Shown here in pieces: positions 1-7,524 of a DNA stretch of 8,219 nt (positions are counted from its first letter, which is position 1; every line of letters starts with the position of its first letter). Under the pieces are notes generated by a model, which made no database searches, was not told the DNA's origin, and was given only the letters and a program-made list of their open reading frames with translations. The stretch is from Candidatus Atribacteria bacterium (lineage in GTDB: Bacteria; Bipolaricaulota; Bipolaricaulia; UBA7950; UBA9294): contig SPBW01000100.1 in NCBI GenBank assembly GCA_004525685.1, forward strand, positions 1 through 8,219, given 5' to 3'. The position numbers were made by a program, and so were the translations under genes.

Positions 1-1956
1 AACTACCAGCGGAATCTCAACATCGGCGAAGTGGCCGTCGATGCGAACGCCATCATTCATTTCACAGAGTATAGAGAACGCAGAAATCACTTCGCGACGT
101 TCTCTTGCTCAGAAGCCATCGCCGGATTTGACACGCAACGAGACGCATTCTTAGGTCCCTATCGAGGCTGGGACAGACCGATCGCTGTCGAGAGAGGAAG
201 CACCTCAGAATCCAAGAGTGTAGGCGGATCGCCTATTGGCGCACATCATGTCCGCGTCGACCTGCAGCCCGGAGAGACAAAGTCGATCGTCTTCATACTC
301 GGATACCACGAGGATGAAACAAGAACCGGGTCCCGTTCCGGTTTGCCTGATCTAACGGAGGCGCGTCAAACGATTGCTCGTTATATGGAACAGGATGCGA
401 TCGACCGGGCAATGGCAGATCTCAATGCTCATTGGGAATCCGAACTGTCGGCTCTTCAGATCGAGACAGGCGAGCCCGCTTTGGATCGCATGATCAATAC
501 GTGGAACGCTTACCAGTGCGCGATCACGTATAGCGTATCCCGCTCCGCGTCGGGGTATGAATCCGGTATCGGTCGAGGAATCGGATTCCGAGATGCGAAT
601 CAGGATCTGCTGGGATGCGTTCAGTTGATTTCCGAGAAGGCGCGGGCGCGTCTCCTCGATTTGGCATCGACCCAACTCGTGTCTGGTGGGGCCTATCACC
701 AGTACCAGCCACTCACACGCAAGGGGAATGACGCGATCGGAGGCGATTTCAACGACGATCCTCTGTGGTTGATCTATGCGACAGCCGCCTATCTGAAGGA
801 AACGGGCGACTGGGACATCCTCAATGACGATGCGGGTTATGGGGATAGCGATGATCTGTCCGAGTCTCTCTATGATCACCTGCTTCGAGCTGCCAATTAC
901 ACGCTGTCTCGGCTCGGCCCGCACGGGCTGCCCTTGATTGGACGAGCTGACTGGAATGACTGCCTTAACCTCAACTGCCATTCGACGAACCCCGATGAAC
1001 CCTTCCAGATTGCTCCAGTCCGTGATGCAACAATCGCTGAATCCGTGTTCATTGGAGCGCTCTTTTGCCTGGCTTGCAGTGATCTGATCGAGATCGCCTC
1101 GCGGAGGAACGACGGAGGCTCAGTTCTGCGTCTTAGAGACGCAGATGCCGCCATGCGATCTGCTCTCCTGACACATGGGTGGGATGGCCAGTGGTTCTTG
1201 CGTGCCTATGATGCGGAGGGCAAGAAAGTCGGCTCGCACGAAAACGATGAGGGTCAAATCTTCATCGAGACGCAGGGTATGTGCCCTATGGCCAACATTG
1301 GCATTGAGGATGGACGAGCGCTCTCAGCGCTTGACGCCGTTGGGGAACGATTGGCAACGGACCATGGCATTCTCCTTCATCAGCCAGCCTACACAACGTA
1401 CAACCCGGGGTTGGGTGAGATCAGCTCCTATCCACCGGGATACAAGGAGAACGGAAGCGTTTTCTGTCATACCAATCCTTGGATTGTGATTTCGGAGTGC
1501 ATGTTGGGGCGTGCTGATCGAGCCTGGGATTACGCCATGCGAATCAACCCCGCTGCGCGAGAGGCAATCAGCGAAATTCACGAATGCGAACCCTATGTCT
1601 ACGCTCAGACGATTGTCGGCCGCGATGCTGTCGATCATGGACGAGCGAGGAATTCATGGCTCACGGGAACGGCTTCCTGGGCCTATGTGGCGATGACGCA
1701 GTGGATCCTCGGCATCCGCCCATCCTTCGATGGGCTCATCGTCGATCCATGCCTCCCCAGTGCTCTGAGAAACTGCCGAGTCGTTCGGAAATTCAGAGGA
1801 GCGACCTACGACATCCGCATGACAAATCCATCTGGCTCGACAGGCGGTGTCCGATCGATCGAAATCGATGGGGCGCCATTTGATGGAAGCGTCCTCCCGC
1901 TATTCGCCGATGGTGTCACGCATACCATATCCGTCATTCTAGGAGAGAAGTCATGA
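1..1956 (+). CDS. Cellobiose phosphorylase (GH94), 5' end outside window
   Basis: Cytoplasmic inverting phosphorylase that converts cellobiose plus phosphate to α-glucose-1-phosphate and glucose. The frame is open from base 1, giving 651 residues. The first residues (NYQRNLNIGE) already match a conserved internal GH94 segment, so the true start lies upstream; full-length family members have about 800-830 residues, so roughly 160-170 are missing. Conserved blocks appear in order: TEYRERRNH (window residues ~23-31), ESGIGRGIGFRDANQDLLG (~191-209), YHQYQPLTRKG and GGDFNDDPLW (~232-256), GRADWNDCLNLNC (~314-326), QGMCPMANIG (~426-435), SSYPPGYKENGSVFCHTNPW (~475-494) and NSWLTGTASW (~551-560). 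The general acid should be the Asp of WND, window residue 320 (codon 958-960); its distance from the C-terminus agrees with Asp490 of the Cellvibrio gilvus enzyme as I recall it. The blocks match cellobiose phosphorylases better than chitobiose or cellodextrin phosphorylases, but substrate is inferred. It is translationally coupled to the β-glucosidase. Confidence 0.95.
   Translation, partial: NYQRNLNIGEVAVDANAIIHFTEYRERRNHFATFSCSEAIAGFDTQRDAFLGPYRGWDRPIAVERGSTSESKSVGGSPIGAHHVRVDLQPGETKSIVFILGYHEDETRTGSRSGLPDLTEARQTIARYMEQDAIDRAMADLNAHWESELSALQIETGEPALDRMINTWNAYQCAITYSVSRSASGYESGIGRGIGFRDANQDLLGCVQLISEKARARLLDLASTQLVSGGAYHQYQPLTRKGNDAIGGDFNDDPLWLIYATAAYLKETGDWDILNDDAGYGDSDDLSESLYDHLLRAANYTLSRLGPHGLPLIGRADWNDCLNLNCHSTNPDEPFQIAPVRDATIAESVFIGALFCLACSDLIEIASRRNDGGSVLRLRDADAAMRSALLTHGWDGQWFLRAYDAEGKKVGSHENDEGQIFIETQGMCPMANIGIEDGRALSALDAVGERLATDHGILLHQPAYTTYNPGLGEISSYPPGYKENGSVFCHTNPWIVISECMLGRADRAWDYAMRINPAAREAISEIHECEPYVYAQTIVGRDAVDHGRARNSWLTGTASWAYVAMTQWILGIRPSFDGLIVDPCLPSALRNCRVVRKFRGATYDIRMTNPSGSTGGVRSIEIDGAPFDGSVLPLFADGVTHTISVILGEKS
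1941..1956 (+). promoter_or_regulatory. Shine-Dalgarno and ATGA stop/start overlap
   Basis: AGGAGAG at 1941-1947 lies five bases before the ATG at 1953. The phosphorylase stop (TGA, 1954-1956) overlaps this ATG in ATGA. The arrangement fixes the β-glucosidase start and implies coupled translation from one mRNA. Confidence 0.85.
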
Positions 1957-3293
1957 CCCGACATCCATTTCCCGCCTCGTTCAAATTCGGTGCCGCGACC
2001 TCGTCTTACCAGATTGAAGGCGGTTGGGATCTGGACGGAAAGGGCGAATCCATCTGGGATCGTTTCTGTCATACTCCCGGCAAGATCGAAGACGCCGCCA
2101 CAGGCGATGTTGCCTGCGATCACATCCATCGCTGGCAAGAGGACGTCAACCTCATGGCCGATTTGGGTCTGGATGCCTATCGGTTTTCCGTTTCATGGCC
2201 CCGGATATTGCCTGCGGGCAGGGGGGCGATCAATGAGGCAGGGATTGCGTTTTACGATCGTCTGGTTGACGGCTTGCTTGAGAAGGGCATCAAACCCTTC
2301 GTCACCCTCTATCACTGGGATTTGCCGCAGCAGCTTCAAGATGAGGGCGGCTGGACTGCACGCAGCACCGTCGATGCCTTCTGCGAGTATGCGGACGTCG
2401 TTTCCAGAAGGCTGGGAGATCGCGTCAAGGACTGGATTACCCTCAATGAACCCTTTGTCAGCGCTTTTATCGGGCATTGGGAAGGTCGCCATGCCCCTGG
2501 GGCCCACAGCGAGCAAGCGGCATTGGCCACCACTCACCACCTTCTGCTGGCCCACGGTCGGAGTGTGCCCATCCTGCGCTTCAATGTGCAGGAAGCGAGT
2601 ATTGGCATAACCCACGTCTTGCACCCATCTCACGCGGCTTCTGCTAGCGAACAGGATCAATTGGCCGCACAACAGTTTGATGGACTGCTCAATCGGACAT
2701 TCCTCGACCCGATTGCAGGACGCGGTTATCCCAAGATTGTTCCCTACGACCGAGCCATTCTAGAATCGCTCGTTCAGCCAGGTGATCTGGAAGCAATCGC
2801 TGCGCCCATTGATTTCATGGGTGTCAACTACTACACACGCCGCGTTTCTCGAAGTGCTGCGGTTCCCGAAGTCGAGAACGATGCGCAAACTGTACATGTT
2901 CGAGATGAACAGACCGACATGGGTTGGGAGGTCTATCCCGAGGGGCTGTTCGAACTATTCGAACGCTTGCATCGAGACTACGACTTCACGTCCTATTTCA
3001 TCACCGAGAACGGTGCTGCGTACCCTGATGAACTCGACAGTGGAGGTCGCGTGAAGGACATCAAGCGCGTCTCCTACTTCCGACGTCACCTTGAGCAGGT
3101 CGCTCTCATCATCGAAAACGGGATCCCCCTGCATGGCTACTTCGCGTGGTCATTGATGGACAACTTCGAATGGGGCTACGGTCTCAGCAAGCGTTTCGGA
3201 TTGATCTATATCGACTTTGAGACCCAAGAACGCACGCCAAAATTAAGCTACTGGTGGTACAGAGACGTCATTCGCGGCCGTTCTATCATCTAG
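1953..3293 (+). CDS. bglA: β-glucosidase, glycoside hydrolase family 1
   Basis: Retaining exo-β-glucosidase that hydrolyses cellobiose, short cellodextrins or aryl-β-glucosides to glucose. It is complete at 446 residues, the usual length for bacterial GH1, and has no signal peptide, so it is cytoplasmic. The N-terminal GH1 signature (FKFGAATSSYQIEGG) is at residues 10-24. The acid/base is Glu166 in TLNEP and the nucleophile is Glu352 in ITENG. Sugar-binding residues are Gln20, His121 (YHWDLP), Asn165, Asn292/Tyr294 (VNYYTRR), Trp399, Glu406 and Trp407 (DNFEWGYG), all in standard places. Glu406 fits a gluco-/galacto-specific rather than a 6-phospho-β-glucosidase. It is the second gene of an operon with the GH94 phosphorylase, so cellobiose can be both phosphorolysed and hydrolysed. 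It converges on the cupin gene across 64 bp in which I see no convincing terminator hairpin. Confidence 0.96.
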   Translation: MTRHPFPASFKFGAATSSYQIEGGWDLDGKGESIWDRFCHTPGKIEDAATGDVACDHIHRWQEDVNLMADLGLDAYRFSVSWPRILPAGRGAINEAGIAFYDRLVDGLLEKGIKPFVTLYHWDLPQQLQDEGGWTARSTVDAFCEYADVVSRRLGDRVKDWITLNEPFVSAFIGHWEGRHAPGAHSEQAALATTHHLLLAHGRSVPILRFNVQEASIGITHVLHPSHAASASEQDQLAAQQFDGLLNRTFLDPIAGRGYPKIVPYDRAILESLVQPGDLEAIAAPIDFMGVNYYTRRVSRSAAVPEVENDAQTVHVRDEQTDMGWEVYPEGLFELFERLHRDYDFTSYFITENGAAYPDELDSGGRVKDIKRVSYFRRHLEQVALIIENGIPLHGYFAWSLMDNFEWGYGLSKRFGLIYIDFETQERTPKLSYWWYRDVIRGRSII

Positions 3294-3357
3294 ATACTAC
3301 AGCTTGCCGTACCGCCCCTCGATCTTGGGAGCACATTTGGGACAGCATCGGGAAGCG

Positions 3358-4323
3358 CTAAGTTCTGCCATACCGATCTTCGAGCCTAACGACGTCAGTG
3401 AGATGGGGGGTAGACACTTCGATCACCGTACAATCCTCGATTGCTTCCATTTGATGAACAACGCGAGTCGAGATCTCGTAGCTCATGCCCGGATCCAGAA
3501 TATGTGTTTCCAGGCGATCGGCCGACGGCCCAGCACGAAGCCGCATACTGCCTGACGCGATGCGGATTGTTTCATCCTTGATCTCGTGATATTGCAGAGA
3601 CAGGCTTTCTCCGGCCTTGATGAACAGTATCTTCCCGGCGTAGTGCTGATTGAGTGCCCATAGCCTCTCGTGTCCCCAGGGTTTCTCGACGTACCCGAGC
3701 ACATGCTTGACAGAGTTCCAATCAGCTACTTCGCTCCATCCAGTCCCGCCCAATGAAAGACTTGGCAGATCGCTCGCAGCTGATGTCAGCAAGCCCAATA
3801 CCGAATCCGTGGCACTAGATCCATTCGATGCGAGCCGCGCTGCAAGTCGGGCAGAAGGCCAACATTGAATTCCCGTGGCGCGTTGTCCTTCTCCATCTCC
3901 GCTGGCTGTGAAGGAGACCGCTTGCCCGCTCGATTCTGCCATGACGAATCCCGCGTGAAGACGCTGTTCGTACCGAGCTTCGTCTGTCACGACGTGTGTC
4001 CCCGATGCCACAAGAACTGTGGAGCTTCCGTTCTCAGAGGATGTCATCTCCGACAAGGCGTTAAGTAACGCACTCGTTTCTCCGGCATCTGTTGTGACGA
4101 TGTGAATCCTGTCATCGAGCTCTGCTTCGGCTCGCGCACGCAATCCCGGCTCAACCAGCACCCAAGTGTTCTCTGCGAGGACAGTCCTGTTCAGGCAATC
4201 GACCGCCCGTTGAAGGAGCGTTCTTCGATCTCCTAGGGCCAAGAACGCCGTGGGCATATCACTATTGGTCAGTGGACGAAGATCCTCCCCCCGAGCACAT
4301 GCAACAATCATCGCGTAGCGCAT
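3358..4323 (-). CDS. GMP/PMI type II-like protein: degenerate nucleotidyltransferase plus cupin
   Basis: A 321-residue protein in the mannose-1-phosphate guanylyltransferase / mannose-6-phosphate isomerase type II family. Residues 1 to about 205 follow the nucleotidyltransferase fold (MIVACARGEDLRPLTNSDMP near the start, GWSEVADWNSV at 195-205). The GGxGTRLxP loop, however, reads ACARGEDLRP, the following PK is PT (24-25), and the usual SDH metal site reads SGTH (107-110). Residues 211-321 are a well-kept cupin: YVEKPWGHE, SLQYHEIKDET (His246, Glu251), VVHQ (His290) and the family ending VVRLEDRYGR. I infer that nucleotidyl transfer is lost and that an isomerase or sugar-phosphate-binding role may remain. 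The ATG at 4321-4323 is chosen because GGAGGAG lies six bases upstream and a possible promoter sits just behind it; ATG at 4336-4338 or 4471-4473 would lengthen it, but neither is supported. The cytoplasm is assumed, as no export signal is visible. Confidence 0.8.
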   Translation of the reverse strand: MRYAMIVACARGEDLRPLTNSDMPTAFLALGDRRTLLQRAVDCLNRTVLAENTWVLVEPGLRARAEAELDDRIHIVTTDAGETSALLNALSEMTSSENGSSTVLVASGTHVVTDEARYEQRLHAGFVMAESSGQAVSFTASGDGEGQRATGIQCWPSARLAARLASNGSSATDSVLGLLTSAASDLPSLSLGGTGWSEVADWNSVKHVLGYVEKPWGHERLWALNQHYAGKILFIKAGESLSLQYHEIKDETIRIASGSMRLRAGPSADRLETHILDPGMSYEISTRVVHQMEAIEDCTVIEVSTPHLTDVVRLEDRYGRT

Positions 4324-4329
4324 TGCTTT

Positions 4330-4336
4330 CTCCTCC
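4330..4336 (-). promoter_or_regulatory. Shine-Dalgarno deciding the cupin-protein start
   Basis: On the minus strand this reads GGAGGAG, six bases before the ATG at 4323-4321. It selects the 321-residue form, whose first residues (MRYAMIVA) align with the family N-terminus. Confidence 0.75.
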
Positions 4337-4364
4337 ATCGGTCTCGTCCCAAAGTTGTGACCTG

Positions 4365-4393
4365 AGTATCGAACAGATGGATTCCTCTCGCAA
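4365..4393 (-). promoter_or_regulatory. Candidate σ70-type promoter for the cupin gene
   Basis: On the minus strand there is a -35-like TTGCGA (4393-4388), a 17-base spacer, then a -10-like GATACT (4370-4365). Each hexamer matches four of six consensus bases. Transcription would start near 4358, giving a 5' leader of about 35 bases that contains the GGAGGAG site. It lies between the transposase remnant and the gene, so the remnant need not have disrupted it. Consensus matching by eye only. Confidence 0.35.
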
Positions 4394-4408
4394 ACGCCAC
4401 GTGTTGCC

Positions 4409-4927
4409 TCACGTAAGAATTTGCTCCAAATTGACGTTCTCCTTGGTCTTGTGTTTCGACCGGGCAAGCGCATCGAGCCGGTCCTGTAGCCGATTGACCT
4501 TGTAGGGCACAGTGCCGGATTCCAGCACCCGCCGGCAGAGCGTTCTCGCCGTGTCGTGTCTCCCGCGTACCTTGCTCCCGGTACGAGTCTTCTCGATCAG
4601 CTTCATGGAGGGCTGGAAGTAGTACGTGTACAGCCTCAACATGGCGTACGGCTTGCTAAGAGACTGAAGCTCGTCCGGCGTGTCGTGCCAGGAGTGGCCC
4701 ACCGCACGCCTTACGATCGAGTAGTCCTTCTGCTCGACGAACCAGTTGTCGTTCTTGCAGTCCGGTCTGCTTCGGGCGAATGTGATCTTGTTCTGCGCGC
4801 AATAACGGACCTTGTTGAAGCCATGTCTTCCATCGCCGTACCGACCCAGCTCTCGGCGCTGAAGCCGCACTGCAGGCGCTGCAGGAAGGCCGTGGAGTCG
4901 AGTTTGATTCTGACATCGTTGCTGCAT
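4409..4927 (-). pseudogene. Decayed DDE/rve-type transposase, C-terminal remnant
   Basis: An open frame of 172 codons whose middle and end match the C-terminal part of integrase-core transposases. Recognisable pieces are RYCAQNKITFARSRP, KNDNWFVEQKDYSIVRRAVG, LRLYTYYFQPSMKLIEKTR, GSKVRGRHDTARTLCRRVLE. The Glu in FVEQ (codon 4735-4733) corresponds to the third acidic residue of the DDE triad. Upstream, the expected SDNGxEFIN block holding the second Asp is reduced to YGDGRHGFN, and before that the frame stops resembling a transposase. The N-terminal DNA-binding domain and first catalytic Asp are absent, and there is no plausible start or ribosome site. I read this as an inactive fragment whose recognisable part covers about 4409-4840. 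I could not find terminal inverted repeats or target-site duplications. The IS family is unassigned. Confidence 0.75.
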
Positions 4928-5089
4928 GTCTTCGTTTGTTTGATACCGGCGAGTTTGCGTTCTCGGATACGCAGACAGATTCCTAGGCGCGGATAGGCCT
5001 CGTTATCATCGTCTGTGGCCGTGCTCCGCGTGTTGTCACCAACTCATGACGCGATTCGGTTCTCGTAATCTCCAGCCGCCTTCAACGAT

Positions 5090-7228
5090 CTAGCTAGACA
5101 CCTCCGGCGTCGGCTGTCCGCTCATCGACCTCAGCCGCTGGTTGGGGCGAAAATCGATGCGCATCCCTTGGATCGGGAAGATGAAGTCGATGCCGAGGTC
5201 ATTCAACTGATCGAGTTGTCGAGAAATGGCGCTGAGTGGCGGCTCGACCATCTCGAAGATCGGCTTGACGTGCGTTACGACGACGGGGAATCCGTCGAGC
5301 GCCTCATACGGATTGGCAGCATCAACCAGCTGCGCGAGCGTGTGCATCTCAGCCATCATCCAGCTGGGCGTGAGGTGTCCGAACAGGAGGCTGTCTGGTC
5401 GGCCCTCTGCGTACGAGATCTCGAGGAACATGCCGAGAAGACTGCCGTCGGCGATCAGCGGAGCGACCCGCTCCCAAACAGTGGTGATCAGGCCAGTACC
5501 CTCGACGCCTTCGGGCCCCACATCGCCGAAGTAGAGTACGTAGTCGTCGCCCGAGCGAACGAGAAACGCGGTGGATTCATAGGGTGCTCCATGACTCACC
5601 GGATAGGCCTCTACGGTCATCGATGTGCCGGGGATCGCCGTCTCAACGCTGGGGCTGAGCACGGAGTATTCGTAATACCCAAGCGCAACGAAATCGGCCC
5701 ACGTGTTCCAGTTGTAGATGCCGCTTGCGATGTTGTCGATTGTTGACTGGATTCCCATGATCGGCTTCTTCGCGCCGTAGATATCTACCGGGCCATTGAG
5801 ATAGTGCGCTGAGGTATGGTCAAGATGGGCATGCGAAAGCAGGTAGGCCTTGATGTTCTGGTAGACATACCCTTCGCGCGTGAGATTCGATCCGCTAGGG
5901 ACGGCGAAGTCCCACAGGTTCCCCAATTCGTCCGCATGACGAATGCCGACAGTCAGCGTTCCGGCATCAAGGGCAATCGCTTCTTCGGGGGCGCCGGATG
6001 GGAACAACATGTAGCTTGAAAGGTTGTCCTCACGGGGCCCGCCTCCGGATCCGAGCACAATGGCAGACAGCTTCGCATCATCCAAGTCGATCTCGAACGC
6101 TGCGAACACGTTCCGCTGATACTTCGGATTGAAGTTGTTGTCTGAAGCGAGCAACAGCGTGGAATTGCCGTTCTCAAGCTGCGGTCCAATAGCGATGGCT
6201 TCCATGTTGTCAGGGTCGAAGTCGACGTTGGTCTGTGCGGGGTCATCTGAGAGCCGCAAGAGTGGTACCTTGTGCACGCTGAGTCCGGCATAGGGCATGC
6301 CATCTTCGGCGAGCGCCTCTGTCGCCAGGATCTTCTCGCGATCATAGACATACGGATCGAGCTTGACGCCGAATAGGCCAATATGGTTGCCGATGCCGCC
6401 GACGTAGGCGCGCTCCATCATGATCAAATCAAACTCCGGCGTGATGTGGCCGACATAGGCCATGCCTGGAACACCGTTGTCGCCAGAAGCGCCCTCAGCC
6501 GGTCGAACGAATAGTGGCTCTGTCACATAGACGTACTCGCCCACAATGACTGGAGCGTCTCCTGTCAGGTCATATTCGACGATGCGAACGGTAGTACCGG
6601 CATCAGCCGTGGATACGGGACCATCCTGAACAAGCGCTTGCTCGTTGGCCACGTAGAGCGTGCTTCCGTCCGGTGTGACCGTCGCGGCTTCAAACGACAG
6701 ATTCTCTCGCACACCACGAACTTGTGCGCCGCCTTCAAACGCAGGGATGAACTTCTCGGGAATGGGCAGTTCAGCTAGAAACTCGCCCGAGTGTGTGAAC
6801 TGACGAATCCAGGGTTCCCCTGTTAGATCCCGTTCCGAGCACACAATGAACCCGTCCTCCATCCACAGCACCTCTTCCCCGTCTAGTTCTCCCGCGTAAT
6901 AGGGTCGAACGCATGTCGTGCAAGCTTCACGGGCGAGGTGGATGACATCCGTAACTTCCACGGAGTGGAACCCTTGGAGATCTACATTGATCTCCAGTTC
7001 GTACAGAACGCCCGGCGGCGTGATGTTCTCGCCCTGATCATCGGCAATCGCGTAGTACGTGCCATTGCCTGCGTAGGTCAATCCCGAGATCTCTCCCACA
7101 GGAATGCTCTCGAAGGTCCATCTCTCACGAGGCGGATCAAAGCTGCCGAGGAAGTGGAGTTCCATTGCGGATGCAGACATCCCCAACAGCCCGACGACAA
7201 GACCAGCAACCAACACGCTCCGCTTCAT
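5090..7228 (-). CDS. Exported fusion: phytase-type esterase-like domain + class II cyclic-nucleotide phosphodiesterase
   Basis: A 712-residue protein. Residues 1-21 form a signal peptide (Lys-Arg, hydrophobic core, ASA cleavage site), so it is exported. Residues ~25-382 resemble the 'esterase-like activity of phytase' family (PF13449, probably a β-propeller): VGEISGLTY (44-52), ENLSFEAATVTPDGSTLYVA (175-194), NMEAIAIGP (341-349), LLLASDNNFNP (358-368). Residues ~386-695 are a complete class II cAMP phosphodiesterase (PF02112, metallo-β-lactamase fold): LGSGGGPREDNLSSYML (392-408), ALDAGT, HAHLDH (466-471), YPVSHG (His546), YFGDVGPE (Asp569), RPDSLLFGHLTP (His618), THVKP (His653). All expected metal ligands are present. 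The join at ~383-386 is in frame and direct. The start ATG at 7228-7226 has AAGGAG six bases upstream. I infer hydrolysis of extracytoplasmic phosphoesters such as cyclic nucleotides; the true substrate is unknown. It is divergent from the small membrane protein gene and appears monocistronic. Confidence 0.88.
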   Translation of the reverse strand: MKRSVLVAGLVVGLLGMSASAMELHFLGSFDPPRERWTFESIPVGEISGLTYAGNGTYYAIADDQGENITPPGVLYELEINVDLQGFHSVEVTDVIHLAREACTTCVRPYYAGELDGEEVLWMEDGFIVCSERDLTGEPWIRQFTHSGEFLAELPIPEKFIPAFEGGAQVRGVRENLSFEAATVTPDGSTLYVANEQALVQDGPVSTADAGTTVRIVEYDLTGDAPVIVGEYVYVTEPLFVRPAEGASGDNGVPGMAYVGHITPEFDLIMMERAYVGGIGNHIGLFGVKLDPYVYDREKILATEALAEDGMPYAGLSVHKVPLLRLSDDPAQTNVDFDPDNMEAIAIGPQLENGNSTLLLASDNNFNPKYQRNVFAAFEIDLDDAKLSAIVLGSGGGPREDNLSSYMLFPSGAPEEAIALDAGTLTVGIRHADELGNLWDFAVPSGSNLTREGYVYQNIKAYLLSHAHLDHTSAHYLNGPVDIYGAKKPIMGIQSTIDNIASGIYNWNTWADFVALGYYEYSVLSPSVETAIPGTSMTVEAYPVSHGAPYESTAFLVRSGDDYVLYFGDVGPEGVEGTGLITTVWERVAPLIADGSLLGMFLEISYAEGRPDSLLFGHLTPSWMMAEMHTLAQLVDAANPYEALDGFPVVVTHVKPIFEMVEPPLSAISRQLDQLNDLGIDFIFPIQGMRIDFRPNQRLRSMSGQPTPEVSS

Positions 7229-7234
7229 TGCGCA

Positions 7235-7240
7235 CTCCTT
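7235..7240 (-). promoter_or_regulatory. Shine-Dalgarno for the exported fusion protein
   Basis: Minus-strand AAGGAG lies six bases before the ATG at 7228-7226. It supports this start, which puts the signal peptide exactly at the N-terminus. Confidence 0.75.
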
Positions 7241-7456
7241 AATTCCTCACCGACCGCTCCCCGTGACCGGCCGCCAACCAGGGACAGTCTAGACGAGAGG
7301 CCGATACCAATGCTAGATTCTTACGACAAGGAGCCTATTGGAAGTGCCAACGTAGCCACGAAGACTCAAGTGATGATGCAGCCGCCAGCCGATCTTAGGA
7401 AGTTGGTGTCTTCCGTAGAGCCCGCCACACACAGAGAACAACCTGACGCTCTCGAT

Positions 7457-7486
7457 TTGTCTTCCTAGCGAATGGGAACGTATGCT
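7457..7486 (+). promoter_or_regulatory. Candidate promoter of the small membrane protein gene
   Basis: TTGTCT (7457-7462) and TATGCT (7481-7486) are separated by 18 bases, each matching four of six σ70 consensus positions. A start near 7493 would give a leader of about 32 bases containing AAGGAGG. The rest of the 7229-7524 divergent region shows no clear gene, hairpin or repeat; a promoter for the minus-strand gene must also lie there, but I could not single one out. Confidence 0.3.
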
Positions 7487-7524
7487 TCTGGAGTAACGGT
7501 GTGCGCGAAACAAGGAGGACCCCG

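Noticed and set aside
31..33. GTG as the start of the GH94 gene
   Set aside because: The frame is open back to base 1 and residues before this GTG (NYQRNLNIGE) are conserved internal family sequence, so the gene is cut by the window edge.
352..981. Long minus-strand open frame inside the GH94 gene
   Set aside because: It lies wholly within a highly conserved coding region on the other strand and resembles no protein; a shadow frame.
3294..3357. Bidirectional terminator between the convergent β-glucosidase and cupin genes
   Set aside because: Only three- to four-base pairings could be found and no T-runs, so no terminator is called.
4324..4473. Upstream extension of the cupin-protein gene by 50 codons
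   Set aside because: The extra residues do not resemble the family, overlap the transposase remnant and the candidate promoter, and the GGAGGAG site favours the ATG at 4323.
4556..4996. Plus-strand open frame of 146 codons over the transposase remnant
   Set aside because: The opposite strand holds recognisable transposase motifs and this frame has no ribosome site or family likeness.
5000..5089. Terminator after the phosphodiesterase fusion gene
   Set aside because: The best hairpin (GTTG/CAAC near 5035-5046) has a four-base stem without a T-run.
6938..7468. Plus-strand open frame overlapping the 5' end of the phosphodiesterase fusion and the intergenic region
   Set aside because: It is antisense to the signal peptide and conserved domain, with no ribosome site and low-complexity charged composition.
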